From NCBI GenBank assembly GCA_963624605.1, contig CAVFQD010000035.1, positions 1 through 19,587 on the forward strand: a stretch of 19,587 nucleotides of DNA, written 5' to 3'. Positions 6,098 to 15,301 of this stretch are shown here, one piece after another (position 1 is the stretch's first letter; every line of letters begins with the position of its first letter). The notes below the pieces were generated by a model that was not told the origin of the DNA, did not search any database, and saw only the letters and a list, made by a program, of their open reading frames with translations. The position numbers and the translations under genes were made by a program. Source of the DNA: Fimenecus sp963624605 (GTDB taxonomy: Bacteria; Bacillota; Clostridia; Oscillospirales; Acutalibacteraceae).

Positions 6098-8251
6098 TTA
6101 TTCCGCCGTAAGAGTTATTTTTTGGTCGCCGGAATATGTGTTGTTATCGTGTGCGGGAAGCTGTGAGATAACAGTACCGCTTGAAATTTTGTTGTTGTTT
6201 GCGTCAAAGACATCAACATTTGTAAAGCCTGCTTTTTCAAGCGTTTTAAGAGCTTCGGACACACTCATTCCAACAACATTCGGAACGGAATATTTCTCCA
6301 CATATGCGGTCTTAACTATATTTGAAAGATCGGCAGGAGTCTTTGTAAAGTCAATATTTCCCGTCATAACGGTCTGCTCGTTGATTTTGACGGTAAATGT
6401 TGTTGTACCCTTGCCTTTAACTTCAATAGTCTTTGTGCCGCCTGCAAGCAAAACATCGTTATAAGTCTGATACGCCTCGCTTCCGAGATAAACCTTGACT
6501 GTTCCGGACGCGGAATTTGCGGTCTGCGGTAAATCGACCGTAATCTTTGCTGTGCTCTCCGCCGGCGTGCCGGTGCTTACATAAATTGTAACCTCCGAGC
6601 CGCTGTCAGCTGCCTCGCCGCCCTTTGGCGACTGGTCAACAACAGTTCCTGCAGCCTCGCTGCTGTCGGTTTCGGTAACCTTTACCTTAAAACCGTCGGC
6701 TTTAAGAAGCTCAATAGCAATATCCTTGCTGTATCCGACAACCTGAGTTGTATTCTTGGAATCGGGATTTTCATCGGTTGAAACATAAATTGTAACAAGC
6801 GAGCCCTTTTCGGCATAAGAGCCCTCCGAGGGATAAATCTCATAAACTACACCCGGAGTGGCGTTTTTGTTATAAGAAACAATTGTTTTAACCTGGAAGC
6901 CGCTCTGCTTAAGCTTCGCTTCGGCTTCGCTTGAAGACAGACCCATAATACCTGTTATCTGAACGCTCTGGTCATTATAAGCAATTTCAAGCTTGATGGT
7001 TTTGCCCTTTCTCACTTCGGTCTCTGCGTCCGGCGTCTGTTTGATTACATTGCCTGCCTCAACATCTGTGGAAAATACGGATTCCGTTTCGAACTTGAAA
7101 TTAGCAGTATATTCTTCATTTGTCATAATTTCGTCTGCGTAATTGAGTCCGACAAAATTCGGCACCTTGACCTTCTGACCGTTTCTGAAAAGAAGCACAC
7201 CTACAAAGATGGCGATTATAACAACAACGCCTGCTATAGCGCCGAAAATTATCGGCAATGTCTTATTAGGCTCTTTTTCATCGGTCTCTTCCTCTGCCGG
7301 AGCCGCTTGCTCATCCTCAGCCCTAGGAATGTTCTTGACCGGTGCGGAAATTGCCCTCGTAGCGTCGTCAACAAACTTTGTAGGTTCGTTGTCTACAAAA
7401 TAGCTGTAATTAAACTTAATTGACGGGTTGCGCTTGAATTCGTCGATGTCAAGCATCATTTCAGCGGCAGAATGATAACGGTTGTTGGGGTTTTTCTGCA
7501 TCGCCCTCATTGTAATCTGCTCAAGACCGAGCGGAATTTCGGGGTTTATCTCACGAGGAGGCTTAGCCTCCTGCTGAAGCTGCATAATAGCGATTGATAC
7601 GGCGTTGTCCGATTGGAACGGAAGCTGACCCGTAAGCATTTCATACATTACAACGCCGACGGAATAGATGTCTGCCTTGTCGTCGGTTAACTCTCCCCTT
7701 GCCTGCTCGGGGCTTATATAGTGAACCGAGCCTATAGCGTCCTCGGTCATGGTTCTCGTATCTCCGCGTGAAAATCTCGCAATACCGAAGTCGGTTACCT
7801 TAATTGTACCGTCCTGCAAAAGCATTATATTCTGCGGCTTTATGTCGCGGTGAACAATGCCCTTGTCGTGAGCGTGCTGAAGAGCAAGAAGTATCTGGCT
7901 GACAAAATGGACAGCTTCTTTCCAGTTGATAACCTTCTGCTGTTCAATGTACTCCTTAAGAGTTATTCCCTCAACATATTCCATAACAATGTACTGAAGT
8001 CTGTCACCGAAGCTGACATCATACACCTTTACAATGTTGGGATGGGAAAGAACTGCAATAGCCTTTGACTCGTTCTTGAATCTGCGGCGGAACTCCTCAT
8101 TGGCAAGAAACTCCTCTTTAAGAATTTTAACCGCAACGATTCTGTCGTCGATATTGTCATACGCCTTATAAACAACAGCCATACCGCCGACGCCGATAAT
8201 CTCTCTTATTTCATATCTGCCGTCAAGCCTTTTACCACAATAATTTTCCAT
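6098..8251 (-). CDS. prkC: PASTA-domain Ser/Thr protein kinase PrkC
   Basis: A 717-residue membrane kinase that senses peptidoglycan fragments and phosphorylates cell-wall, translation and germination factors. The cytoplasmic kinase domain (about 12-272) has the glycine loop GVGGMAVVYKA (20-30), K42, HRDIKPQN (134-141), DFG (154-156) and an activation loop with T165, T167 and T169. An acidic linker (about 311-328) leads to one transmembrane helix (about 332-355). Outside the membrane are PASTA repeats at about 360-425, 428-491 and 501-560, then a beta-rich, Thr/Lys-rich segment at about 566-651 that does not look like PASTA, then a final PASTA at 653-716. The ATG at 8251 has GAGGTG upstream. 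It follows prpC by 11 bases, the usual kinase-phosphatase pair. The non-PASTA insert is the unusual part. Confidence 0.95.
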   Translation of the reverse strand: MENYCGKRLDGRYEIREIIGVGGMAVVYKAYDNIDDRIVAVKILKEEFLANEEFRRRFKNESKAIAVLSHPNIVKVYDVSFGDRLQYIVMEYVEGITLKEYIEQQKVINWKEAVHFVSQILLALQHAHDKGIVHRDIKPQNIMLLQDGTIKVTDFGIARFSRGDTRTMTEDAIGSVHYISPEQARGELTDDKADIYSVGVVMYEMLTGQLPFQSDNAVSIAIMQLQQEAKPPREINPEIPLGLEQITMRAMQKNPNNRYHSAAEMMLDIDEFKRNPSIKFNYSYFVDNEPTKFVDDATRAISAPVKNIPRAEDEQAAPAEEETDEKEPNKTLPIIFGAIAGVVVIIAIFVGVLLFRNGQKVKVPNFVGLNYADEIMTNEEYTANFKFETESVFSTDVEAGNVIKQTPDAETEVRKGKTIKLEIAYNDQSVQITGIMGLSSSEAEAKLKQSGFQVKTIVSYNKNATPGVVYEIYPSEGSYAEKGSLVTIYVSTDENPDSKNTTQVVGYSKDIAIELLKADGFKVKVTETDSSEAAGTVVDQSPKGGEAADSGSEVTIYVSTGTPAESTAKITVDLPQTANSASGTVKVYLGSEAYQTYNDVLLAGGTKTIEVKGKGTTTFTVKINEQTVMTGNIDFTKTPADLSNIVKTAYVEKYSVPNVVGMSVSEALKTLEKAGFTNVDVFDANNNKISSGTVISQLPAHDNNTYSGDQKITLTAE

Positions 8252-8262
8252 AATAACACCTC

Positions 8263-8991
8263 TTAATAAGAAATCGCAACAACCGTTATATTGTCGCCGC
8301 CGCCGTTTTCGTTTGCCATACCGACAAGCAAATCGGCTATCTCATAATACGAATTATTCCTGATTACTTCGCTGAATTCACTGTTTTCGACATAGTTTGT
8401 AAGACCGTCGGTACAGAGAAGTATAACCTCGTTTTCCGACATATCATACTCGCAATAATCGATTTTTATATTCTCATCCACACCGAGAGCCCTTGTAATA
8501 AGGTTCTTCCTCGGGTGAGATTTTGCCTGTTCTTGAGTTAGTTTACCTGTCTCGACAAGCTCCTGAACAACCGAATGGTCACGGGTAAGCTGCGTTACCG
8601 TATCGTCCTTAACGGAGTATGCCCTGCTGTCGCCAGCGTGAGCGATATATGCAACGCCGTCGGCAATGACGCAGCACACAACGGTGGTGCCCATTCCCTC
8701 AAGCTCAGCATTAGCCTTGCTCATATCATAGACGCTTATGTTAGCGGCGGTAATTGCGGTCATAATCATATTTTTGACGGACTTCGGGCTCATACCCGTT
8801 CTGTACGCCGAATTGACTTTTTCCGAAATAACCTTAACCGCCGTCGAAGAAGCTACATTACCGCCTGCGGCACCGCCCATACCGTCGCATACGACAGCCC
8901 AGGCTACCGAACCCGGCAATTCACCCGTAGCGTATGAGTCCTGATTGGAGCCGCGCTTTTTTCCGATGTCGGTTTTTGCAACAATTTTCAA
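8263..8991 (-). CDS. prpC: PP2C-family protein phosphatase PrpC (TTG start)
   Basis: A 242-residue manganese-dependent Ser/Thr phosphatase that reverses PrkC phosphorylation. The PP2C motifs appear in order: TDIGKKRGSNQDSY (7-20, metal ligand D18), VCDGMGG (34-40, D36 and G37), HAGDSRAY (118-125), TRDHSV, TRALG, CTDGLTNYV (193-201, D194) and GGGDNITVV (230-238, D233). I choose TTG at 8991 because GGAGG lies ten bases before it in the rlmN-prpC gap and LKIVAKTDIGK matches the usual N-terminus, as in B. subtilis PrpC MLTALKTDTGK. An in-frame ATG at 9051 would add 20 residues and overlap rlmN by 44 bases without a good ribosome binding site. No membrane segment is seen. Confidence 0.92.
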   Translation of the reverse strand: MKIVAKTDIGKKRGSNQDSYATGELPGSVAWAVVCDGMGGAAGGNVASSTAVKVISEKVNSAYRTGMSPKSVKNMIMTAITAANISVYDMSKANAELEGMGTTVVCCVIADGVAYIAHAGDSRAYSVKDDTVTQLTRDHSVVQELVETGKLTQEQAKSHPRKNLITRALGVDENIKIDYCEYDMSENEVILLCTDGLTNYVENSEFSEVIRNNSYYEIADLLVGMANENGGGDNITVVAISY

Positions 8992-9007
8992 TGCTCTGTT
9001 TCCTCCG

Positions 9008-10042
9008 TTAGAGATTTTCTTTCTTTGCCCTGAGCTGTCCGCAGGAGGCATTTATGTCACTGCCGAGAGTTCGCCTTACGGTAACTGTAAGCCCGTGGCG
9101 TTCCAGAACCGAAATGAACCTTTTTATGTTCTTGTCGTTACTTCTCTCGTAATTGTTCTCCCTGACATTATTGACAGGAATAAGGTTTATATGACATAAC
9201 ATACCCGAAAGCCGTGACGCCAATTCCTCGGCACAGCCGACAGAGTCGTTAAAAGAGTCTATCATTGCATATTCAAACGAAATTCTTCGTGATGTGAGCT
9301 TTGTGTAATATCTGCAAGCTGTCAAAAGCTCGTCAATATTCCATTTAGAGTTTACGGGCATCGTCTGTGACCTGATTTTGTCGTTCGGTGCATGAAGCGA
9401 AACCGAAAGCGTAAGCCCGAGCTTTTTCTCGGCAAGCTCATAAATCCTCGGCACTACGCCGCAGGTGGAAAGCGAGATGTGGCGCATACTGATATTCAAG
9501 CCTTTTTCGTCGGTTACAAGCTCCAAAAAACGCATAACATTGTCAAAGTTGTCGAGCGGCTCTCCGGTGCCCATCAAAACTATATGGGATATTTTAATTC
9601 CGAGATCCCTCTGCGCCGTATAGATTTCCGAGAGTATCTCGCTCGCGGTCAGGTGCCTCTTAAAGCCTCCGATTGCCGAAGCGCAAAATTTACAGCCCAT
9701 TTTGCAGCCGAGCTGAGTAGAAACGCAGATTGAATATCCGTACTTGTACTTCATAACAACACATTCGATGTATTCGCCCTTACCGAGCTCAAAAAGATAC
9801 TTGACGGTTTCGTCGAGCTTTGAGCAAAGCTTTGTGTCGATTGTGCAGTTTTTTATAACAAATCTGTTGTCGAGGGTCTGCCTTAAATCCTTTGAAAGAT
9901 TGGACATCTCCGAAAAATCCCGAACACCTTTTTCATAGAGCCATGAATATATCTGGTCGGTTCTGAATTTCGGAAGCTCGAGTGTCTTGATTTCCTCGGC
10001 AAGCTCTTCGTAGTTTAATGAGCGTATATCTGTTTTTTCCAA
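9008..10042 (-). CDS. rlmN: 23S rRNA/tRNA adenine C2-methyltransferase RlmN (TTG start)
   Basis: A radical SAM enzyme of about 344 residues that methylates C2 of A2503 in 23S rRNA and of A37 in some tRNAs. The iron-sulfur motif CKMGCKFC gives C113, C117 and C120, counted from the TTG start. MGTGEPLDNFDN is the SAM-binding stretch, and C334 in NASCGQLR is the conserved catalytic cysteine near the C-terminus. The start at TTG 10042 is chosen because AGGAG (10051-10055) lies eight bases before it and it comes one base after the rsmB stop. A second in-frame TTG at 10066 would overlap rsmB and place that AGGAG inside the coding region. It is the second gene in a row here with a TTG start. A Cfr-type resistance enzyme is less likely given the operon context. 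Confidence 0.93.
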   Translation of the reverse strand: MEKTDIRSLNYEELAEEIKTLELPKFRTDQIYSWLYEKGVRDFSEMSNLSKDLRQTLDNRFVIKNCTIDTKLCSKLDETVKYLFELGKGEYIECVVMKYKYGYSICVSTQLGCKMGCKFCASAIGGFKRHLTASEILSEIYTAQRDLGIKISHIVLMGTGEPLDNFDNVMRFLELVTDEKGLNISMRHISLSTCGVVPRIYELAEKKLGLTLSVSLHAPNDKIRSQTMPVNSKWNIDELLTACRYYTKLTSRRISFEYAMIDSFNDSVGCAEELASRLSGMLCHINLIPVNNVRENNYERSNDKNIKRFISVLERHGLTVTVRRTLGSDINASCGQLRAKKENL

Positions 10043-10043
10043 A

Positions 10044-11324
10044 TTATGTTCTCCTAAATACCGCAATAAAAAATCCGTCGGAATTGTTTATGTGGGGAAA
10101 CAGCGTCAAATACTCCCTATGCTTCTCAAATTGCGGATGCTGTGATAAGAACTTATCGCAGACATTTTCATTTTCAGCCTTATTAAGCGAGCAGGTCGAG
10201 TAGACAAGCAAGCCGTCGGGCTTGAGATATTCGGATGCATTGACTAAAATATTATACTGTGTTTGATTTAATTTGTCAATTGAACCGAGGTCCTTGTAGC
10301 GTATTTCGGGCTTTCTTCCGATTACGCCGAGTCCCGTACAAGGGACATCGCAAAGCACCCTGTCGGCTGTGTTCTTCAAATCATCTTTTACGGCAAGCGC
10401 GTCCCACTGCTGTGCCGATACAATATCGATACAGAGCCTTTTTGCACCGTCGGAAATCAGCTTTACCCTGTGTTCATGCAGGTCAAAGGCATGGATTTTT
10501 CCCTTGTTATTCATATACTGTGCGGCGGTAAAGGTCTTTCCTCCTGGGGCGGAACAAACATCAATAAGAGTCATATTTTCTTTAAGTTCAAGGCTTTTTA
10601 CGCAAATTGCGGACGAAATATCCTGAATATGGAAAAGCCCGTCAGAATATTGTGCCAAGCTTTCTACGGCGCAATGAGTCTTAAGCTCAAAATGGTTTTC
10701 AATACCGTCACAAGGAGTAATTTCAATGTTGTCCTTGACGAAAGATATTTTAAGCTTGTCAAAATCGGTTTTAAGCGTGTTTACCCTCGCAAATATGCTC
10801 TGTTTTCCGATTGACTGAGAGAGAATTCCCTCGGCATTTTCCGTGCCGTAATCGGCGCAATAATGCGAAACCAAAGAACGCGGACAGGAATAGCGTATGC
10901 TCATATCAAAAATCGGGTCATCCGTTTCGGGATATTCAAGCTCATCCGCAGACACCTTTCGCAAAACCGAGTTTACAAGCCCCGAGGCAAAGGCACAGCC
11001 GTTATTTTTTGCAAGCTTAACGCTTTCGTTTACGGCGGCGGAATCGGGCACGGAGTCCATAAATTTAAGCTGATAAGCTCCCATACGCAATATTGTCAGC
11101 ACTTCGGGCTTGAGCTTCTTCAAAGGCTTTTGCAAATACCTTGACAGCACCCAATCAAGGGTAATAATTCGCTCCGTAACGCCGTAAACCAGCGCCGTAA
11201 CAAACGATGATGAGTAAACCTCTCCCGCATTGGTACGCAAATAAGAGTCCAATGCAAGGTTGGTGTATGCTTTGTCTTTTTCTATCTTGTTGAGTATTTT
11301 GAAAGCGGACTGTCTGTCGTTCAT
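10044..11324 (-). CDS. rsmB: 16S rRNA m5C967 methyltransferase RsmB
   Basis: A 426-residue two-domain enzyme that makes 5-methylcytosine at position 967 of 16S rRNA. The N-terminal NusB-like RNA-binding domain covers about 1-130. The C-terminal Rossmann methyltransferase has the SAM loop DVCSAPGGK (255-263), DVPCTGLG with C329, and YSTCSLNKAEN with the nucleophile C378. GRKPEIRY (336-343) is also typical. The length fits the family. Its ATG at 11324 overlaps the fmt stop in ATGA, so translation is coupled. The order fmt-rsmB-rlmN is the usual Firmicutes arrangement. Confidence 0.93.
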   Translation of the reverse strand: MNDRQSAFKILNKIEKDKAYTNLALDSYLRTNAGEVYSSSFVTALVYGVTERIITLDWVLSRYLQKPLKKLKPEVLTILRMGAYQLKFMDSVPDSAAVNESVKLAKNNGCAFASGLVNSVLRKVSADELEYPETDDPIFDMSIRYSCPRSLVSHYCADYGTENAEGILSQSIGKQSIFARVNTLKTDFDKLKISFVKDNIEITPCDGIENHFELKTHCAVESLAQYSDGLFHIQDISSAICVKSLELKENMTLIDVCSAPGGKTFTAAQYMNNKGKIHAFDLHEHRVKLISDGAKRLCIDIVSAQQWDALAVKDDLKNTADRVLCDVPCTGLGVIGRKPEIRYKDLGSIDKLNQTQYNILVNASEYLKPDGLLVYSTCSLNKAENENVCDKFLSQHPQFEKHREYLTLFPHINNSDGFFIAVFRRT

Positions 11325-12250
11325 TTGCTCATAACCGAGCCTTTCTCAATTTTATGTCCCAAGAGAAAATCTTTAGAACTCATACGCTTTTTGCCCTCTG
11401 ACTGAACAGAGAGAATGTCAACGCAAACTCCGTCTCCGCAGGCAACCGAAATAACACTGTCGGTCGACACTACCGTACCTGCCGGAAGTGCGGTTTTTGC
11501 GCCTATAACGGAGGAATGGAGCTTTAACTTTTTACCGTTAAGCGTTGCAGTCGCAACAGGCCACGGGGAAAGCCCTCTGATATGATTGTGAACCTCCTGC
11601 GCACTCTTTGAAAAATCGGTCGGACAAAGAGCCTTTGAGAGCATGGGCGAATAATTTGAAAGCGAGTCGTCCTGCTTTACGGGCTTGAGCGAATTTGTTT
11701 TTACCTGTTCTATTGTCTTGCTCATAACCTCCGCACCCATTACGGAAAGTGCGTCGTGAAGCTCTCCAGCGTTCATATTTTCGGTTATATCAATTTTCTC
11801 CGACAAAAGCATATCGCCCGTGTCGAGGCCCTCGTTCATAAGCATCGAGGTAACTCCCGTCTGCTTTTCGCCGTTGAGGATAGACCACTGTATCGGTGCG
11901 GCTCCCCTGTATGCCGGCAACAGCGAGGCGTGAATATTTATTGAATTATATTTCGTGAAATAAAGTATCTCCTTCGGAAGTATCTTGCCGTATGCGACGA
12001 CAATCGTCAAATCGGGGTTTAATTCCTCCATAATTTTCAGCGCTTCGCCGTCTTTCATTGACTTCGGCTGAAAAACAGGAATATTATGCTTCAAAGCACA
12101 TTCTTTTACGGGCGAAAAAGCCATTTCATAGCCCCTGCCCTTGGGTTTATCCGGTTGAGTGAACACGCCGACAACATCTTCGCCGTCCGAAATAAGCCTT
12201 TCGAGACACGGTACGGAGAAATCGGGAGTTCCCATAAAAACAATTTTCAT
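11321..12250 (-). CDS. fmt: Methionyl-tRNA formyltransferase
   Basis: A 309-residue enzyme that formylates methionyl-initiator-tRNA using 10-formyltetrahydrofolate, enabling initiation. The N-terminus MKIVFMGTPDFSVPCLERL is the family standard, so ATG at 12250 is the start rather than upstream in-frame codons that would add up to 18 residues. GGAAAG lies upstream as a modest ribosome binding site. Catalytic residues N105, H107 (INIHASLLPAYRGAAPIQW) and D143 (GLDTGD) are intact, and SLLP at 109-112 is the usual loop. The C-terminal tRNA-binding domain follows from about 205. It lies 65 bases after def, the largest spacer in the block between yicC and thiN, and overlaps rsmB by four bases. Def and Fmt act at opposite ends of the formyl cycle. 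Confidence 0.95.
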   Translation of the reverse strand: MKIVFMGTPDFSVPCLERLISDGEDVVGVFTQPDKPKGRGYEMAFSPVKECALKHNIPVFQPKSMKDGEALKIMEELNPDLTIVVAYGKILPKEILYFTKYNSINIHASLLPAYRGAAPIQWSILNGEKQTGVTSMLMNEGLDTGDMLLSEKIDITENMNAGELHDALSVMGAEVMSKTIEQVKTNSLKPVKQDDSLSNYSPMLSKALCPTDFSKSAQEVHNHIRGLSPWPVATATLNGKKLKLHSSVIGAKTALPAGTVVSTDSVISVACGDGVCVDILSVQSEGKKRMSSKDFLLGHKIEKGSVMSK

Positions 12251-12315
12251 ATTCAATATCTTTCCGCTGTCGGATATTTGAAACGCCATGTTACAGCTTT
12301 GCAAGGCGTTGGATT

Positions 12316-12798
12316 TTAATCTATATCGTTCTCTCTTTTAATTTTTTCGATAACTTCCTCGGGAGCAAGCCTCTCCGTGTAGAGATGACCGTCAAGATGG
12401 TCGATTTCGTGACAAAACGCCCTTGCTTTAAGTCCCTCGCCCTTATACTGGCACCATCTGCCGTCTCTGTTCTGCGCTTTAACCTTAACGCACATCGGAC
12501 GCTTGGTAATACCGCTCTTGCCCGGCAGCGAAAGACAGCCCTCGACCTCGTACTGTTCTCCCGAGGTTTCGATTATTTCGGGATTGATAAGCTCCAAAAG
12601 TCCGTCGCCGACATCGACAACAACAACTCTTTTAAGCACGCCTACCTGTACAGCCGCAAGACCGCAACCCTCCGCTTTATAGAGCGTGTCCTTCATATCA
12701 TCAAGCAGAATGTCCAGCCTTTCATCAAAGACTTCAACCTTTCTGCTGGTCTTTTTCAAAATCGGATCGTCGTTTATTCTGATATTTCTGATAGCCAT
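12316..12798 (-). CDS. def: Peptide deformylase
   Basis: A 160-residue metalloenzyme (iron in most bacteria) that removes the formyl group from nascent proteins. The three motifs are GCGLAAVQVG (44-53), EGCLSLPG (86-93, metal ligand C88) and CHEIDHLDG (129-137, ligands H130 and H134, catalytic E131). In the first motif V50 stands where many deformylases have proline (GLAAPQ). I believe this variant occurs in clostridial members and would not abolish activity. The start ATG at 12798 is chosen over an in-frame GTG at 12807 because GAGGTG lies six bases before the ATG and overlaps the GTG. It begins 10 bases after the priA stop. Confidence 0.94.
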   Translation of the reverse strand: MAIRNIRINDDPILKKTSRKVEVFDERLDILLDDMKDTLYKAEGCGLAAVQVGVLKRVVVVDVGDGLLELINPEIIETSGEQYEVEGCLSLPGKSGITKRPMCVKVKAQNRDGRWCQYKGEGLKARAFCHEIDHLDGHLYTERLAPEEVIEKIKRENDID

Positions 12799-12808
12799 TT
12801 TACACACC

Positions 12809-15265
12809 TCAAAACATATTTTCGGGATTTATATCCGCAAAAACGGTTACATCCTTAAATTTTTTATCGTTCATATAATTTTTAAGTAAGGTTGAGATAA
12901 AAGCTCTGAACCTTGCGTTGTTTTTACATTTTATTATTACCCTGTTTCGGTACTTGTCGGCAACCTTTTCAATCCTCGGCGCTATCGGGCTTAAAAGGAT
13001 AATTCCGAGGTCGGGATAGCCGTAGCCGTGCAGATATTTTACGCTTTCAAAGAAGCTTTTTGCCGCCTGCTTTGTCTGCGCTTCGTCTTTACCGACAAAA
13101 TTTACGGCACAGAAATCACAGTACGGAGGATAAATAAGCGCTTTTCTGATACCTATTTCCGAATTAAAAAACGACTCGTAATCCTGCTTAGCCGCAAGGC
13201 GGATAATTTCGTTATCGGGAAAAGCGGTCTGTATAACAGCTTTACCCTTTAATTCTCCCCGTCCTGCCCTGCCGACAACCTGAGTGAGCAAATCAAAGGC
13301 ACGCTCGGCGCTTTTATAATCGTCATTGAACAGCTGCTGGTCAATGGAGACAACGCCTACAAGGGTTACATTCGGGAAATCAAGACCCTTTGCAACCATC
13401 TGCGTGCCAACCAAAATATCGTACTTACCGTCGGCAAAATCCTTTAATGAATTTTCAAAGGAATACCGTGTAGAGGTTGAATCAGTATCAAGTCTCAAAA
13501 CACGGGCGTCGGGAAATTTTTCGTGAAGCTCGTCTTCCAGCTTTTGAGTACCGAAGCCCGAATACATAACGGCTTTTTCGCCGCAATACGAACAGGTATC
13601 CGTAAACGGCTCGGAATATCCGCAGTAATGACACATCAATCGCCTGTTCTTTGAATGATATGTCAGCGATATACTGCAATGAGGACACACCTTTACCTTG
13701 CCGCACGCTCCGCACGATGCAAATGTATTAAAACCGCGTCTGTTGAGCAAAAGTATTGACTGGTGCTTTTGTGAAAGAGCTTCACTTATCGCATCTTCAA
13801 GCACTTCCGAAAGATTTTTACGCACCTTTACATCCGCGGCGTATTTCATTTCGGTTGTGATAACCTCAGGCAATACAGCGTTGCCGTAGCGTTCATGAAG
13901 CACGCAGAGCGACATCGTATCGTTTTTAGCCGCAGCATAATCGGATATTGACGGTGTTGCAGAAGCAAGGACAAGCAATGAATTGTTATACTTTGTCCTG
14001 AACTTTGCAACATCCTTTGCGTTATATCTCGGAGTCATTTCAGACTTATATGACGATTCCTGTTCCTCGTCGATTATAATAAGTCCGAGGTTTTCAGCGG
14101 GAGCAAACACCGCAGAGCGTGTTCCAACGGCAATTTTCGCCTTTTTTTCATAAACTCTTTTCCATTCGTCCTTGCGTTCTCCCATCGAAAGACCGCTGTG
14201 GAACACGGCAACCTCGTCGCCGTATCTTTCATAGAAAATCGAGAGCATCTGCGGAGTAAGCGATATTTCGGGAACCATAACTATGACGGATTTGCCGTCC
14301 TTTATAACATCGTCGATAAGCTTCATAAAAACCGTGGTCTTGCCCGAGCCCGTAACTCCGAACAAAAGTGCCGTGTGCGCTTTACCCTCACGGTATTTAC
14401 GGGAAAGCTCCGAATAAGCCTTTTCCTGTTCGTCCGACAGGATTAATTCCTTGCTTTTGTGCAGTCCTTTTTGTATCTTCGGCTTACGGTAGGTTTCGTT
14501 TTCAAAAACCTCAATTATACCTTTTTTCTGCAAAGTCACAACAACCGCATATGTAACGCCGGTAAAATAGCAGATTTCCTTTACGCTCGCAGAACCTATG
14601 TCCTCGAGAAGCTTTATAACCGACTTTTGCTTTGCGGAAAACTTCGGAAGTGCGTTTGACTCGTAATAAAACTGCGTAAGCCTTGCCATTTTAACCGAGG
14701 CGTTGCCGATTCTTTCAACAGTAAATGCGTTGCTTACAATATATCCTTTTGAGCACAAGCCTTTTACAACTCCGGAATTTTTGTCAAATCCCAAATCTTT
14801 AAGTATTTTGCTCTCATAGACATAATCCTTTGGCTTGAGATAATCGGTTACCGCCTTTTCATCGTCGGTAAGGCATAAATCCTCATCATAGACAAAATTC
14901 GGATTGAGCATATAGGAATTTACAAATTTCAATCCGAAGCCAGACGGAAGCATTGCCTTTGCAGCCTCATATAAGGTACAGAAGGTCTGCTCCTTCAGAA
15001 AAACGGCAAGTCTGAGCATTTCATTATTAAGAAGCGGCGCCGAATCAAGCACCGCCGAAATACTTTTAAGCTCAACGCACGACTTGTTTTCGCGCAGTGC
15101 AAAAACAAAGCCCTGACGCTTGGTGTTGCCTCTTCCGAAAGGAACGACTACCCTTTTTCCCGGAATAACCTCTGAAAGCAAAAAATCGGGGATGGCATAA
15201 TCAAACGCCTCATCAAAGCTGTATGCAGTGTTTTCCACCGCCACCTTAGCAATGATTTCGGTCAT
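12809..15265 (-). CDS. priA: Primosomal replication-restart helicase PriA
   Basis: An 818-residue superfamily 2 helicase that reloads the replisome at stalled forks. An N-terminal DNA-binding domain (about 1-110, with VPFGRGNTKRQGFV) and a winged-helix region precede the helicase core. Walker A is GVTGSGKTT (303-311) and the Walker B box is DEEQ (399-402). Eight cysteines bind two zinc ions inside the second helicase lobe: C518, C521, C527, C530, C545, C548, C558 and C561. LASATPSI and QMVAKGLDFPNVTLV are further helicase motifs. The start ATG at 15265 follows GGGAGGTGG; an upstream in-frame codon at 15289 would bury that site. In B. subtilis coaBC lies between rpoZ and priA; here it is missing and only 36 bases separate them. 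Confidence 0.95.
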   Translation of the reverse strand: MTEIIAKVAVENTAYSFDEAFDYAIPDFLLSEVIPGKRVVVPFGRGNTKRQGFVFALRENKSCVELKSISAVLDSAPLLNNEMLRLAVFLKEQTFCTLYEAAKAMLPSGFGLKFVNSYMLNPNFVYDEDLCLTDDEKAVTDYLKPKDYVYESKILKDLGFDKNSGVVKGLCSKGYIVSNAFTVERIGNASVKMARLTQFYYESNALPKFSAKQKSVIKLLEDIGSASVKEICYFTGVTYAVVVTLQKKGIIEVFENETYRKPKIQKGLHKSKELILSDEQEKAYSELSRKYREGKAHTALLFGVTGSGKTTVFMKLIDDVIKDGKSVIVMVPEISLTPQMLSIFYERYGDEVAVFHSGLSMGERKDEWKRVYEKKAKIAVGTRSAVFAPAENLGLIIIDEEQESSYKSEMTPRYNAKDVAKFRTKYNNSLLVLASATPSISDYAAAKNDTMSLCVLHERYGNAVLPEVITTEMKYAADVKVRKNLSEVLEDAISEALSQKHQSILLLNRRGFNTFASCGACGKVKVCPHCSISLTYHSKNRRLMCHYCGYSEPFTDTCSYCGEKAVMYSGFGTQKLEDELHEKFPDARVLRLDTDSTSTRYSFENSLKDFADGKYDILVGTQMVAKGLDFPNVTLVGVVSIDQQLFNDDYKSAERAFDLLTQVVGRAGRGELKGKAVIQTAFPDNEIIRLAAKQDYESFFNSEIGIRKALIYPPYCDFCAVNFVGKDEAQTKQAAKSFFESVKYLHGYGYPDLGIILLSPIAPRIEKVADKYRNRVIIKCKNNARFRAFISTLLKNYMNDKKFKDVTVFADINPENMF

Positions 15266-15301
15266 AGATATACCACCTCCCGACAACATTTACCGTATAA
15301 A

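Noticed and set aside
12251..12315. Hairpin AACGCC/GGCGTT in the def-fmt spacer as a terminator or regulatory element
   Set aside because: Only six base pairs with a 17-base loop and no T run; too weak to call.
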